DNA of 64,000 nucleotides from Curtobacterium sp. VKM Ac-2865 (GTDB taxonomy: Bacteria > Actinomycetota > Actinomycetes > Actinomycetales > Microbacteriaceae): NCBI RefSeq assembly GCF_015350905.1, contig NZ_JADKRZ010000002.1:679395-743394 (forward strand), in the 5' to 3' direction. Under the pieces are notes generated by a model that saw only the letters and a list, made by a program, of their open reading frames with translations, had not been told where the DNA came from and ran no database searches. Shown here in pieces: positions 24,567 through 32,093 of this stretch. The position numbers and the translations under genes were made by a program. Every line of letters begins with the position of its first letter. Position 1 is the first letter of the stretch.

Positions 24567-24636
24567 ACGATCGGACCCGCACGATCGGACCCGCGCGATC
24601 GGACCCGCGCGATCCGACCCGCGCGATCCGAGTCAG
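24567..24636. repeat. 14-bp tandem repeat, five units
   Basis: Units of ACGATCGGACCCGC: the first two identical, the next two changed at the first base and at G/C in GATCGG versus GATCCG, the fifth degenerate. The last unit overlaps the stop codon of the GH16 gene (24633-24635). It fills the gap between the palindrome and that gene. Confidence 0.85.
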
Positions 24637-25394
24637 GCCACGTACTTGTACATCGTCACGTAGTCGATGTAGAGGTGCCCGGCCGCGCCCCAGTTGCCCA
24701 CCTGGAACATGTAGCGGTGCGGCGTCTTCGGCACGTCCCGCTTCACGACGCTGATGACCTTGTTGTCGAGCAGGTACGTCACCCGGTCACCGGGGATCCA
24801 CTCGATCGAGTAGGTGTGCCAGTCGCGCCACGACACCTTGGTGGACAGGCTCGTCGAGCTGCCTTCCGAACCCTTCTTGGTCGAGTGCTGGTGGAGCATC
24901 GGCGAGGACTCGAAGTTCGCCTCGGGGTAGTCGATCTCGCCCTCCGACCACACGTTCGACGTCGGCCAGAGTATGAACGCGGCACCGTTCCCGGTGCCAC
25001 CCGTGGCCCGCGCCCGGACGGTGAACTTGCCGCCGACGTTGCCCCAGGCGCCGCTCGGCGTGCCGAAGGTCCCTGCTGCGCCCCGCTTGCCGTCGAGCTT
25101 GACATCCATCACGCCGCCCGCCGTGCTGACCTGCGACCCGGACCAGTACATGTTGCCCGTGGCGTCCGGGTACGGCTGCCACGAGTTCGCGTACGTCTTC
25201 GCCATCGTGCCGTTCGCCGCCGCGGCGGTGGCGAAGTCCTGCGTGAAGACCTGGCGGAACTTCCCGATGTTGCCGACGGGTGCGTTGACCGGTGCCGTCG
25301 ACGTCGCCGCCTGTGCCTGGACCGGCATCGCGACGAGCGTCGCGGAGATGAGTGCTGCGACGAGCACAGCGCGCTTGGTGGTGCGTTTCTGCAT
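24633..25394 (-). CDS. Secreted glycoside hydrolase family 16 (beta-glucanase-type)
   Basis: 253 residues with a signal peptide (KRTTKRAVLVAALISATLVAMPVQAQA, cleavage near 29-30) and a single GH16 beta-jelly-roll domain. The catalytic motif is EGEIDYPEAN, with Glu153 nucleophile, Asp155 and Glu158 acid/base in the ExDxxE arrangement. Trp residues in NSWQPYPD and SWRDWHTYSIEW line the cleft. Members hydrolyse laminarin, lichenan or related beta-1,3/1,4 glucans. The ATG has GGGAG about 9 nt upstream. No attached carbohydrate-binding module. Expression control is probably in the 217 bp upstream. Confidence 0.92.
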   Translation of the reverse strand: MQKRTTKRAVLVAALISATLVAMPVQAQAATSTAPVNAPVGNIGKFRQVFTQDFATAAAANGTMAKTYANSWQPYPDATGNMYWSGSQVSTAGGVMDVKLDGKRGAAGTFGTPSGAWGNVGGKFTVRARATGGTGNGAAFILWPTSNVWSEGEIDYPEANFESSPMLHQHSTKKGSEGSSTSLSTKVSWRDWHTYSIEWIPGDRVTYLLDNKVISVVKRDVPKTPHRYMFQVGNWGAAGHLYIDYVTMYKYVA

Positions 25395-25611
25395 GCGTTG
25401 TCACTCCCTGATGTGACCAGGACATCCCTGTCCCGAGGGGTGTCCGAGCGACCGCCTCTCAGCCGCTCGCCGTGGATGTTACGTGGCACGATCGGCCGGC
25501 GGAACGGGGTTGACAGGGCCTCCGTGCCCCCAGTAGAGGGTGCTTGTACCACCGCGGATCCCATGGCATGCACAGGTCATCCGGAACACGCTGCTCCCCC
25601 GGCGCCGCCGG

Positions 25612-26346
25612 TCAGTCCTGGGTCGGCACCTGTCCCGCGCGGAGCATCGCCTGCTGCAGGAGTTCGACGTCGATCCCGACGTGCTTCCGCGCGATCACCC
25701 CGGCGTCTGCGGCACGTCCGTCGCACACGGCGTCGACGAGGGCCTCGTGCTCGTGCATGGCCCGCTCCTCCATCGCGCTCATCCCGTCCGCGGTGCCCCA
25801 CAGGTGGGCAGGAGCGGCGATCGAGATCTGGGCCTCGAGGCCGGCGAGCGCCGCGCGCAGCGCCTCGTTGCGGGCCGCCTCGATGATCGCGCGGTGCAGC
25901 ACGGCGTCCGCCTGCTGCTTCCCGGCGCCGGACGCCGCGACGCGGAAGGTCTCGAGGCACCGCCGGATCGCTGTGGCCTCGGTCGGCGTGACCCGCTCGG
26001 CAGCGGCGGTCGCGAGGGCCCCGTGCAGCAGGGCGATGGCGTCGGCGCTGTCCTGAATGCCGGCCCAGCGGGCGAGCAGGACGCGGCCGACCGCCTCGGA
26101 CGAGGAGTCCGGCCACTGCGTCCGGACGAAGGTCCCACCGCCACGACCGCGTCGGGTCTCGAGCAGTCCGCGGTCGACCAGCCGGGCGATGGCACCGCGC
26201 ACGGTGACCCGGGCGACGCCGAGCAGCGTGGCCAGTTCCCGTTCCGGCGGCAGCCCCGTGCCGGGCAGGTACTCCCCCACGGCGACGGCGGTGACGAGCC
26301 GGTCCTCGACCTCGTCGACACGGGTCTCCGGCGCGCGAACCGTCAC
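25612..26346 (-). CDS. GntR family transcriptional regulator (FadR/FCD type)
   Basis: About 244 residues. The winged helix is at about 8-68 (DRLVTAVAVGEYLPGTGLPPERELATLLGVARVTVRGAIARLVDRGLLETRRGRGGGTFV), followed by a seven-helix FCD effector domain with the metal-binding His/Asp pattern in AVLHRAIIEAARN and HEALVDAV. The GTG at 26346 has AAGGGG upstream; 26361 is an alternative GTG. It is divergent from the iminopeptidase-permease-amidase cluster, the obvious regulatory target, with a GAAAAGGTC...GACCTTTTC dyad between them. The ligand is probably an amino acid, amide or carboxylate. Confidence 0.88.
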   Translation of the reverse strand: MTVRAPETRVDEVEDRLVTAVAVGEYLPGTGLPPERELATLLGVARVTVRGAIARLVDRGLLETRRGRGGGTFVRTQWPDSSSEAVGRVLLARWAGIQDSADAIALLHGALATAAAERVTPTEATAIRRCLETFRVAASGAGKQQADAVLHRAIIEAARNEALRAALAGLEAQISIAAPAHLWGTADGMSAMEERAMHEHEALVDAVCDGRAADAGVIARKHVGIDVELLQQAMLRAGQVPTQD

Positions 26347-26395
26347 GAGACCCCTTCCCACCGCGTTGCCCTGTTACGACCACGTTAAACGAGGA

Positions 26396-26421
26396 GAAAA
26401 GGTCTTGCCTGGGACCTTTTC
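26396..26421. promoter_or_regulatory. Inverted repeat, candidate GntR operator
   Basis: Perfect 9-bp arms GAAAAGGTC and GACCTTTTC separated by 8 bp, AT-richer than the surroundings. It lies in the 82-bp gap between the divergent GntR and iminopeptidase genes. The right arm ends 7 bp before the probable ATG at 26429, so binding would block that gene. Confidence 0.55.
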
Positions 26422-26428
26422 GCCGTCC

Positions 26429-27346
26429 ATGCTGACCGTCATGTCCCACGTCAACGAGTCCACGATGCCGTTCCAGGACGGCGAGACCTGGTTCCGGACC
26501 ACCACTCCGGACGAGCCCGTCCCCGGCGCCCTGCCCCTCGTCGTGCTGCACGGCGGGCCCGGCATGGCGCACGACTACCTCCGGAACCTCGCCGCCCTGG
26601 CGGACGAGACCGGGCGCACCGTCGTGCACCACGACCAGTTCGGCTGCGGGCGGAGTTCCCACCGCCCGGACGCCCCTGTCGAGTCCTGGCAGCCCCAGCT
26701 GTTCGTCGACGAGTACACCGCGCTCGTCGAGCACCTGGGCCTCGGGGAGCACCACGTGCTCGGGCAGTCGTGGGGCGGGATGCTCGGCGCCGAGATCGCG
26801 GTGCGCCAGCCCGAGGGACTCCGGTCGCTCATGATCTGCAACTCCCCCGCCTCGATGCAGCTCTGGGTCGAGGGCGCCGCCGAGCTCCGCGCCCAGCTGC
26901 CCGCCGACGTGCAGGAGACCCTGACCCGACACGAGCAGGCCGGCACCACCGACGCCCCGGAGTACGTCGCCGCGACGCAGGTGTTCTACGAGCGCCACGT
27001 CTGCCGCTCCGTGCCGATGCCGCAGGACTTCGTCGACTCGGAAGCCCAGATGGAGGCCGAGCCGACCGTCTACCACACCATGAACGGCCCGAACGAGTTC
27101 CACGTCATCGGCACCCTGCGCGACTGGACCGTCGTCGACCGGCTCGACCGCGTCACCGTCCCGACGCTCGTCGTCGCCGGTGAGCACGACGAGGCGACCC
27201 CTGCCACGTGGGCGCCCTTCGTCGAGCGGATCGCCGACGTCCGCCAGCACGTCTTCGCCGGGGCCAGCCACTGCAGCCACCTGGAACAGCCGGAGGAGTT
27301 CCGCCGCGTCGTCGCGGCCTTCATGGCCGCGCACGACGACGCCTGA
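26429..27346 (+). CDS. Proline iminopeptidase family alpha/beta hydrolase
   Basis: 305 residues. The oxyanion motif HGGPG is at 41-45, HHDQFGCGRSSH follows, and the nucleophile elbow GQSWGG places Ser114. Catalytic Asp and His come from VAGEHDEAT and GASHCSHLEQ near the C-terminus. The S33 family removes N-terminal proline, but close relatives act as L-amino acid amidases. The partnership with an acetamidase/formamidase and an APC permease makes an amidase role attractive here. ATG codons at 26429 and 26441 are both possible, with no clear RBS. First gene of the cluster, with a GntR regulator opposite. Confidence 0.85.
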   Translation: MLTVMSHVNESTMPFQDGETWFRTTTPDEPVPGALPLVVLHGGPGMAHDYLRNLAALADETGRTVVHHDQFGCGRSSHRPDAPVESWQPQLFVDEYTALVEHLGLGEHHVLGQSWGGMLGAEIAVRQPEGLRSLMICNSPASMQLWVEGAAELRAQLPADVQETLTRHEQAGTTDAPEYVAATQVFYERHVCRSVPMPQDFVDSEAQMEAEPTVYHTMNGPNEFHVIGTLRDWTVVDRLDRVTVPTLVVAGEHDEATPATWAPFVERIADVRQHVFAGASHCSHLEQPEEFRRVVAAFMAAHDDA

Positions 27347-27403
27347 CCCAACGACGCCAGCCCCAACGAAGCCAGCCCCGACGCCGCCTGGCCCGACCAC
27401 GGC

Positions 27404-27447
27404 CGGACGGGAGGCTCCCCCGCAGCCCGCCCCGCGCCTCCCGTCCG
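27404..27447 (+). terminator. Palindrome family A, copy with degenerate inner stem
   Basis: CGGACGGGAGGC and GCCTCCCGTCCG match the other copies exactly, but the 20-nt interior is C-rich and unpaired. It is 57 nt after the iminopeptidase stop and 53 nt before the permease start, so it may attenuate rather than end the operon transcript. Confidence 0.6.
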
Positions 27448-27500
27448 CCCCGTCCACCGCACCGTCCCCGCACCGTCCCTCAACCCGAAACGGAACCGTC

Positions 27501-28892
27501 ATGTCGCAGCAGCACACCGAGCTCTCCGCGCAGCAGCAGCTCGAGGCCTACGGCTACAAGCAGGAGCTGAAACGCTCCGTCTCCACCACCGACCTGCTCA
27601 TCTACGGGCTCGTCTTCATGGTGCCGATCGCACCGTGGGCGATCTTCGGCACCGTCTACAACGCCTCGTCGGGCATGGTGCCGCTCGTCTACGTCGTCGG
27701 ACTCGTGGCGATGATCTTCACCGCCCTCGCGTACGCGCAGATGGCGAAGTCGATCCCGCTCGCCGGCAGCGTGTTCTCCTACGTCGGCCGCGGCATCCAC
27801 CCGACCGCCGGGTTCTTCGCCGGGTGGGCGATCCTGCTCGACTACCTGCTCGTCCCGACGCTGCTCTACGTGTTCGCGGCGGAGAGCATGGTCGGCATCT
27901 TCCCCGGCACCCCGCGGTGGCTCTGGGCGCTCGTCTTCGTGGCGATCAACACCGTGATCAACCTGGCCGGGGTGTCCTCGCTCAAGCTCGCGAACCGCAT
28001 CTTCCTGCTCATCGAGCTCGTCTTCGTCGTGATCTTCGTCATCATCGCCGTGACCGCGCTCACCGGCGGGACGGTGCCGGACGCGTCGTTCGGCACCGAG
28101 CAGATCTGGGACCCGGCGAAGGTGTCGGCACCCCTGATCGCGTCCGCGCTGTCGATCGCGGTGCTGAGCTTCCTCGGCTTCGACGGCATCTCGACCCTGT
28201 CCGAGGAGTCGACCGGGCGCCGCGGCGGAGCGGGCACGGCGATGATCCTGGCCCTCGTGATCGTCGCGTTCCTGTTCGTGCTGCAGACCTGGCTCGCGAG
28301 TGCCCTCGCCGGCGGCCGGGAGGCCTTCTCGGACAGCGAGGCGGGCAACGCCTTCTTCACGATCGTCGAGCAGGCGTCCTCGAGCGGCTGGGCGACGGCG
28401 TTCTTCGCCGTCAACGTGCTCGCCGTCGGCATCGCGAACGCCATGGCCGCGCAGGCCGCCACCAGCCGCCTGCTCTTCTCGATGAGCCGCGACCGGCAGC
28501 TGCCCGCGTTCCTGCACACGCTCAACGGCCGCAAGGTCCCGCAGAACGCGATCATCGTCGTGTCGGTGCTCTCCGCGATCCTCGTGCTGTTCTTCGTCGG
28601 GCAGATCAACACGATCTCGTCCCTGGTGAACTTCGGCGCCCTGTTCGGCTTCATGCTGCTGCACGTGTCGGTGTTCGTGCACCACGTCGTGAAGGGGAAG
28701 TCCCGCAACTGGCTGCTGCACCTCGTCGTGCCGCTCATCGGCTTCCTGATCATCGGGTACGTCCTGCTGAACGCCGCCGTCGAGGCGAAGGTCGGTGGCA
28801 TCATCTGGCTCGCCGTCGGTGCCCTCGTGTTCCTGTACTACCGCTTCACCGGCCGCTCCACCGAGGTCGGCGCCGAAGGAGAGATCCGATGA
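27501..28892 (+). CDS. APC family amino acid permease
   Basis: 463 residues with 12 predicted TM helices. The first helix region (SVSTTDLLIYGLVFMVPIAPWAIFGTVYNASSGMVPLVYVVG) and LSFLGFDGISTLSEES (helix 6, the substrate-site break) are typical of the APC superfamily, in the branch related to putrescine/amino acid importers. It takes up an amino acid or amine by cation symport. It follows the iminopeptidase and overlaps the amidase (ATGA), so substrate uptake and amide cleavage are linked. Confidence 0.92.
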   Translation: MSQQHTELSAQQQLEAYGYKQELKRSVSTTDLLIYGLVFMVPIAPWAIFGTVYNASSGMVPLVYVVGLVAMIFTALAYAQMAKSIPLAGSVFSYVGRGIHPTAGFFAGWAILLDYLLVPTLLYVFAAESMVGIFPGTPRWLWALVFVAINTVINLAGVSSLKLANRIFLLIELVFVVIFVIIAVTALTGGTVPDASFGTEQIWDPAKVSAPLIASALSIAVLSFLGFDGISTLSEESTGRRGGAGTAMILALVIVAFLFVLQTWLASALAGGREAFSDSEAGNAFFTIVEQASSSGWATAFFAVNVLAVGIANAMAAQAATSRLLFSMSRDRQLPAFLHTLNGRKVPQNAIIVVSVLSAILVLFFVGQINTISSLVNFGALFGFMLLHVSVFVHHVVKGKSRNWLLHLVVPLIGFLIIGYVLLNAAVEAKVGGIIWLAVGALVFLYYRFTGRSTEVGAEGEIR

Positions 28893-29818
28893 CCCCCGAC
28901 CACTTCCTGCCGAACTCGCTCGGGCGCCCCGGGTTCGCCGCCGACCGGCAGCCCGTCCTGACGGTGCGGCCCGGCACCGGGGAGACGATCGGCTTCGAGA
29001 CGACGGACGCCGTGTACGCCGAGCTCGACGACCACCACGACATGGCGCAGCTGCAGGCTCCGATCAACCCCGTCACCGGGCCGGTCTTCGTCGAGGGCGC
29101 CGAGCCGGGCGACACCCTCGCCGTGACCATCCACGCGATCGAGCTGACGACGCACGGCTGGTCGGTGTCGCTGCCGGGCTCGGGCGCGCTGCAGCACGTG
29201 ATGGGCGACCGCGTCTTCGCCCGCCGCTGCCCGATCGAGGACGGCATGGTGCAGGTGTCCGACCGGCACCGGTTCCCCGTCCGCCCGATGATCGGCTGCA
29301 TCGGCACGGCGCCCGCCGAGGGCGAGAACTCGACGATCATGCCGGCGTACCCCGAGGGCGGGAACATGGACGTGACCGAGGCCCGCCCCGGCTCCACCGT
29401 GTACCTGCCCGTCCGTGTGCCCGGGGCGCTGCTGTCCATCGGGGACATCCACGCGCTCATGGCCGAGGGCGAGTCGTCCTTCGTCGCGATCGAGGCCCAG
29501 GGCACCGCCGTCGTGTCCGTCGACCTCGTCAAGGGCGGCCCGACCCTGCGGGCACCACGCATCGAGACGTCCGACGACTGGCTCTTCGTCGGCCTCGGCG
29601 ACCCCGTGCAGGAGAGCGTCCGCCGCGGCTACGAGGACGCCTTCGCGTTCCTCGTCGACGAGCACGGCTGGGACGCCGACGACGCCTACGCGGTCCTCAG
29701 CGCCGTCGGCGACTCCAAGCTCGGCGGGCCGACCGGCTCCGGAGCGCCGGACCCGCTCCACCCGTTCGCCGCGGTCGGTGCAGTGACGCTGCACCGGGTC
29801 CCGAAGTCGGTGCTCTGA
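28889..29818 (+). CDS. Acetamidase/formamidase family protein
   Basis: 309 residues. Characteristic blocks: VLTVRPGTGETIGFETTDA, NPVTGPVFVEGAEPGDTLAVTIHAIEL, PMIGCIGTAPAEG, GGNMDVTEARPGSTVYLPVRVPGALLSIGDIHALMAEGE and a C-terminal AYAVLSAVGDSKLG. These are the FmdA/AmdA family motifs; the enzymes release ammonia from formamide, acetamide or other short amides. The ATG overlaps the permease stop and has GAAGGAGA upstream. Last gene of the cluster; a long dyad follows. Confidence 0.92.
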   Translation: MTPDHFLPNSLGRPGFAADRQPVLTVRPGTGETIGFETTDAVYAELDDHHDMAQLQAPINPVTGPVFVEGAEPGDTLAVTIHAIELTTHGWSVSLPGSGALQHVMGDRVFARRCPIEDGMVQVSDRHRFPVRPMIGCIGTAPAEGENSTIMPAYPEGGNMDVTEARPGSTVYLPVRVPGALLSIGDIHALMAEGESSFVAIEAQGTAVVSVDLVKGGPTLRAPRIETSDDWLFVGLGDPVQESVRRGYEDAFAFLVDEHGWDADDAYAVLSAVGDSKLGGPTGSGAPDPLHPFAAVGAVTLHRVPKSVL

Positions 29819-29824
29819 GCAGGT

Positions 29825-29881
29825 GACCGCCTGGAGGCCCGGTGCCGGTCCGACGGACCGGTGGCGGGCCTCCAGGCGGTC
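29825..29881 (+). terminator. Long hairpin after the amidase gene (CCTGGAGGCCCG family B)
   Basis: 28-bp arms (GACCGCCTGGAGGCCCG... and ...CGGGCCTCCAGGCGGTC) with three mismatches and a one-base centre, 6 nt after the stop codon. The same CCTGGAGGCCCGG/CCTCCAGG arms occur in each full unit of the 18.7-19.4 kb tandem array. Confidence 0.7.
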
Positions 29882-29936
29882 CGGTCCGCATCGGCGCCAC
29901 CGGAACGTGCACAGGCGTGTGCAGGAAGATGGGGCC

Positions 29937-30701
29937 ATGGACCAGACCATCCGCTACGTCGCGATCGGCGACAGCTTCTCCGAGGGCATCGGCGACACCG
30001 GCCCCGTCCCCCTGCCCGGGTGGACGGGACGCCTCGCGAGCGGCCTCGCCGCGCAGACCGGGGCCGAGGTGCAGTACGCCAACCTCGCGGTACGCGGGCG
30101 CCTGCTCGCCGGGGTCCTCGACGGGCAGCTCGACGCGGCGCTGGCCCTCGACCCGGCGCCGACGCTCGTCACCTTCTGCGCCGGCGGCAACGACCTGCTC
30201 CGGCCGCGCTTCGACCCCGCCGCGCTGGCCGGGCGACTCGGGCAGGAGATCGAACGCGTCCTGGCGCGTGGCATCCGGTTCGCCCTGCTGAGCCCGGCCG
30301 ACCCGAGCGCGCGGATGCCGCTCGGCAGCCTGATCAACCACCGCGGTGACGCCTGGGCCGATGCGCTCGACGACCTCGCGGCGCGCCTGGACCTGCCCTT
30401 CGTCGACGTCTCCCGTGACGCCCACCTCGGGCGTGCGGAGTTCTGGTCCGACGACCGCCTGCACATGAACGCGACCGGGCACCAGCGGGTCGCGGACCTG
30501 GCGTTGCACGCGGTCGCCGACGGCCCCGCACCCGTCGTCCCGACACCGCCAGGTGCCGCACGCACCCGGGTGTCCGAGGAGCTCCGGTACTACCGCCAGC
30601 ACGTCCTGCCGTGGGTGGGTCGACGCGTCACGCGACGGTCCTCCGGCGACGGCCGGTCGGCGACGTTCCCGACGTGGACGCCGGTGCCGCCGACGGCCTG
30701 A
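29937..30701 (+). CDS. SGNH/GDSL hydrolase family protein
   Basis: 254 residues. Block I GDSFSEG puts the nucleophile at Ser13, block III GGND is at 83-86, and block V DDRLHMN gives Asp172/173 and His176. No signal peptide is present, so it is cytosolic. The family includes acetylxylan and carbohydrate esterases, lipases and phospholipases; nothing here narrows the substrate. The C-terminal 50 residues beyond the hydrolase fold are Arg/Pro-rich. The ATG at 29937 has GGGG upstream. Confidence 0.9.
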   Translation: MDQTIRYVAIGDSFSEGIGDTGPVPLPGWTGRLASGLAAQTGAEVQYANLAVRGRLLAGVLDGQLDAALALDPAPTLVTFCAGGNDLLRPRFDPAALAGRLGQEIERVLARGIRFALLSPADPSARMPLGSLINHRGDAWADALDDLAARLDLPFVDVSRDAHLGRAEFWSDDRLHMNATGHQRVADLALHAVADGPAPVVPTPPGAARTRVSEELRYYRQHVLPWVGRRVTRRSSGDGRSATFPTWTPVPPTA

Positions 30702-30846
30702 TCCCGCCTCCGGAACCGGACGTCCGACGTGCACGGGGGACGGCGCTGCTGTGCGTCCTGGCAGGCTCGTGCGGGTTGCCGCAGCGATGACGCATCGCTC
30801 CCGTCCAGCCGGACGGGTGTGCCCCGTGCGCTGCTAGAAATCACGA

Positions 30847-31395
30847 ATGACCAGGGGAATCAGGATCGACCACGTGGGCGTCACGGTGCCGTGCATCGAC
30901 GCAGCCACGATGTTCTTCATGGCGGCGCTCGACGCCGTCGTCCTGTACGACATCAGGCTCCGCGACGAGGCACCGAACGGCACGCCCGAAGCGCATCGGT
31001 ACCTCGGCATGCCGTCCTCCATGGCGCAGGGGGCGATCCGCATGCTCGCGCTCCCCGAGGGTCCCGGGCTCGAGCTGTTCGAGTACGTGGGCCCGGACCA
31101 GCGCAGCCCCGCACACCCGTCCGACCTCGGCTGGCAGCACCTCGCTGTGTACGCGGACGACCTCGACGCGACCCTCGCCAAGGTGGAGGCAGCGGGCGGC
31201 CGACGCAACTCCGACCCGCGTGACCTGCGCGGCCCCGAGGCGGGTGCCGGCAACCGGTTCGTGTACACCCGCACGCCGTGGGGCTCGACGCTCGAGATCG
31301 TCAGCTATCCGACCCCGCAGCCGTACCTCGCGCACGCGCCCCGGCCGAAGTGGGCGCCGGTGTCGGAGACGGACTCGATCGCCTTCGCGATCTGA
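30847..31395 (+). CDS. VOC family (glyoxalase/bleomycin resistance-like) protein
   Basis: 182 residues with paired beta-alpha-beta-beta-beta modules. IRIDHVGVTVPCIDAATMFF starts module 1 with a metal-ligand His9, and GWQHLAVYADDLDATLAKVEAAGG starts module 2. RTPWGSTLEIVSYP carries the terminal Glu ligand. It could be a lyase, isomerase or binding protein. There is no Shine-Dalgarno sequence; CTAGAAAT lies just before the ATG, so a leaderless transcript with a TAGAAT-like -10 box is possible. Confidence 0.85.
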   Translation: MTRGIRIDHVGVTVPCIDAATMFFMAALDAVVLYDIRLRDEAPNGTPEAHRYLGMPSSMAQGAIRMLALPEGPGLELFEYVGPDQRSPAHPSDLGWQHLAVYADDLDATLAKVEAAGGRRNSDPRDLRGPEAGAGNRFVYTRTPWGSTLEIVSYPTPQPYLAHAPRPKWAPVSETDSIAFAI

Positions 31396-31400
31396 CCCGG

Positions 31401-31471
31401 TCGCTGTCGCAGTCGCTGTAGCAGGCGCTGTCGCTGTCGCTGTCGCTGTCGCTATCGCTGTCGCTGTCGCT
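31401..31471. repeat. Hexanucleotide TCGCTG tandem array
   Basis: About eleven copies of TCGCTG (with CAGTCG, TAGCAGG and CTATCG variants) in the 79-bp gap between the convergent VOC and lipoprotein genes. It ends three bases before the lipoprotein stop codon. Read on either strand it would encode Ser-Asp or Ser-Leu dipeptides, but no gene covers it. Confidence 0.85.
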
Positions 31472-31474
31472 GGC

Positions 31475-31906
31475 TCAGGGCGCCGTGATGGTGACCGCGC
31501 GGGTCGCCTCGGCGCCGTCACCCATGGACGACGTCACGGCGAGCGTCGCCGGACCGAGCGGCAGGTCCTGTGGCAGGTCGAACCGACCGCTGACCGTGTA
31601 CCGGTCCCCGGAGGCACGGTCCACGGTCGCCAGCAGGGACGTGTGACCGGTCGCCGTCGGCGTGACGGACACCGCGATGTCCTCGGCCGTCCGGTTGACG
31701 CCACCGGTGTCCTCGCAGGTCGCGGTCATCCAGTCGACGCTGAGCTGCACCGATCCCCCGGGGTGCAGGGCCGAGTCGCCGAGCTCGAGCTCCTTGGCCG
31801 CGCAGGAGCCGGCGGCGCCCGACTGCGTCATCCCGCAGCCGGAGAGCACCAGGACGAGCGCCGCAGCGGCCACCGCCCCGCGTCTCCCGGTCGTTCGCCC
31901 GACCAC
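31475..31906 (-). CDS. Small lipoprotein of unknown function
   Basis: About 143 residues. GRRGAVAAAALVLVLSGC is a lipoprotein signal with the lipobox LSGC; the lipidated Cys is about residue 24 from the GTG at 31906. The mature part has two more Cys (GSCAAKELE and ATCEDTGG), probably forming a disulfide, and a beta-rich Ig-like pattern (GGSVQLSVDWMTATC ... DRYTVSGRFDLPQDLPLGPATLAVTSSM). I do not recognise a family. Start codons at 31942 or 31993 would only lengthen the signal sequence. It sits at the membrane's outer face. Confidence 0.65.
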   Translation of the reverse strand: MVGRTTGRRGAVAAAALVLVLSGCGMTQSGAAGSCAAKELELGDSALHPGGSVQLSVDWMTATCEDTGGVNRTAEDIAVSVTPTATGHTSLLATVDRASGDRYTVSGRFDLPQDLPLGPATLAVTSSMGDGAEATRAVTITAP

Positions 31907-32037
31907 TGACGATGGCCGGACGGCTGTCGTTCCCCGGTCCACTGTTCCCCACACGCCTGCAGTGAACCACCTGGGATCGCCGCGCTGGGTCACGATCGGG
32001 CCACGGCCAGCCGGACGACCGCGTTCCGCTCGCGCCG

Positions 32038-32085
32038 TGACGGATCCGGTTCGCCGAACTCGGGTGACGTTGACCGGATCCGTCA
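32038..32085. terminator. Inverted repeat downstream of the FAD monooxygenase
   Basis: TGACGGATCCGGT and ACCGGATCCGTCA are perfect 13-bp arms around a 22-nt loop. The structure begins 8 nt past the monooxygenase stop (minus strand) and precedes the lipoprotein gene. It contains two GGATCC sites, one per arm. Confidence 0.55.
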
Positions 32086-32093
32086 GGACGCGC

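Noticed and set aside
25510..25545. Plus-strand promoter beginning TTGACA in the GntR/GH16 gap
   Set aside because: No good -10 at 17-18 bp and no plus-strand gene downstream; both flanking genes are on the minus strand.
22089..25886. Very long open frame (1265 codons) on the plus strand, and similar ones at 51010-53757, 43791-46532 and 59157-61145
   Set aside because: They lie antisense to well-supported genes (dipeptidase, YeiH, GH16, alpha-galactosidase, ClC, glpD), are Arg/Pro/Asp/His-rich and show no domains. Third-position GC bias of the real genes keeps the opposite frames open.
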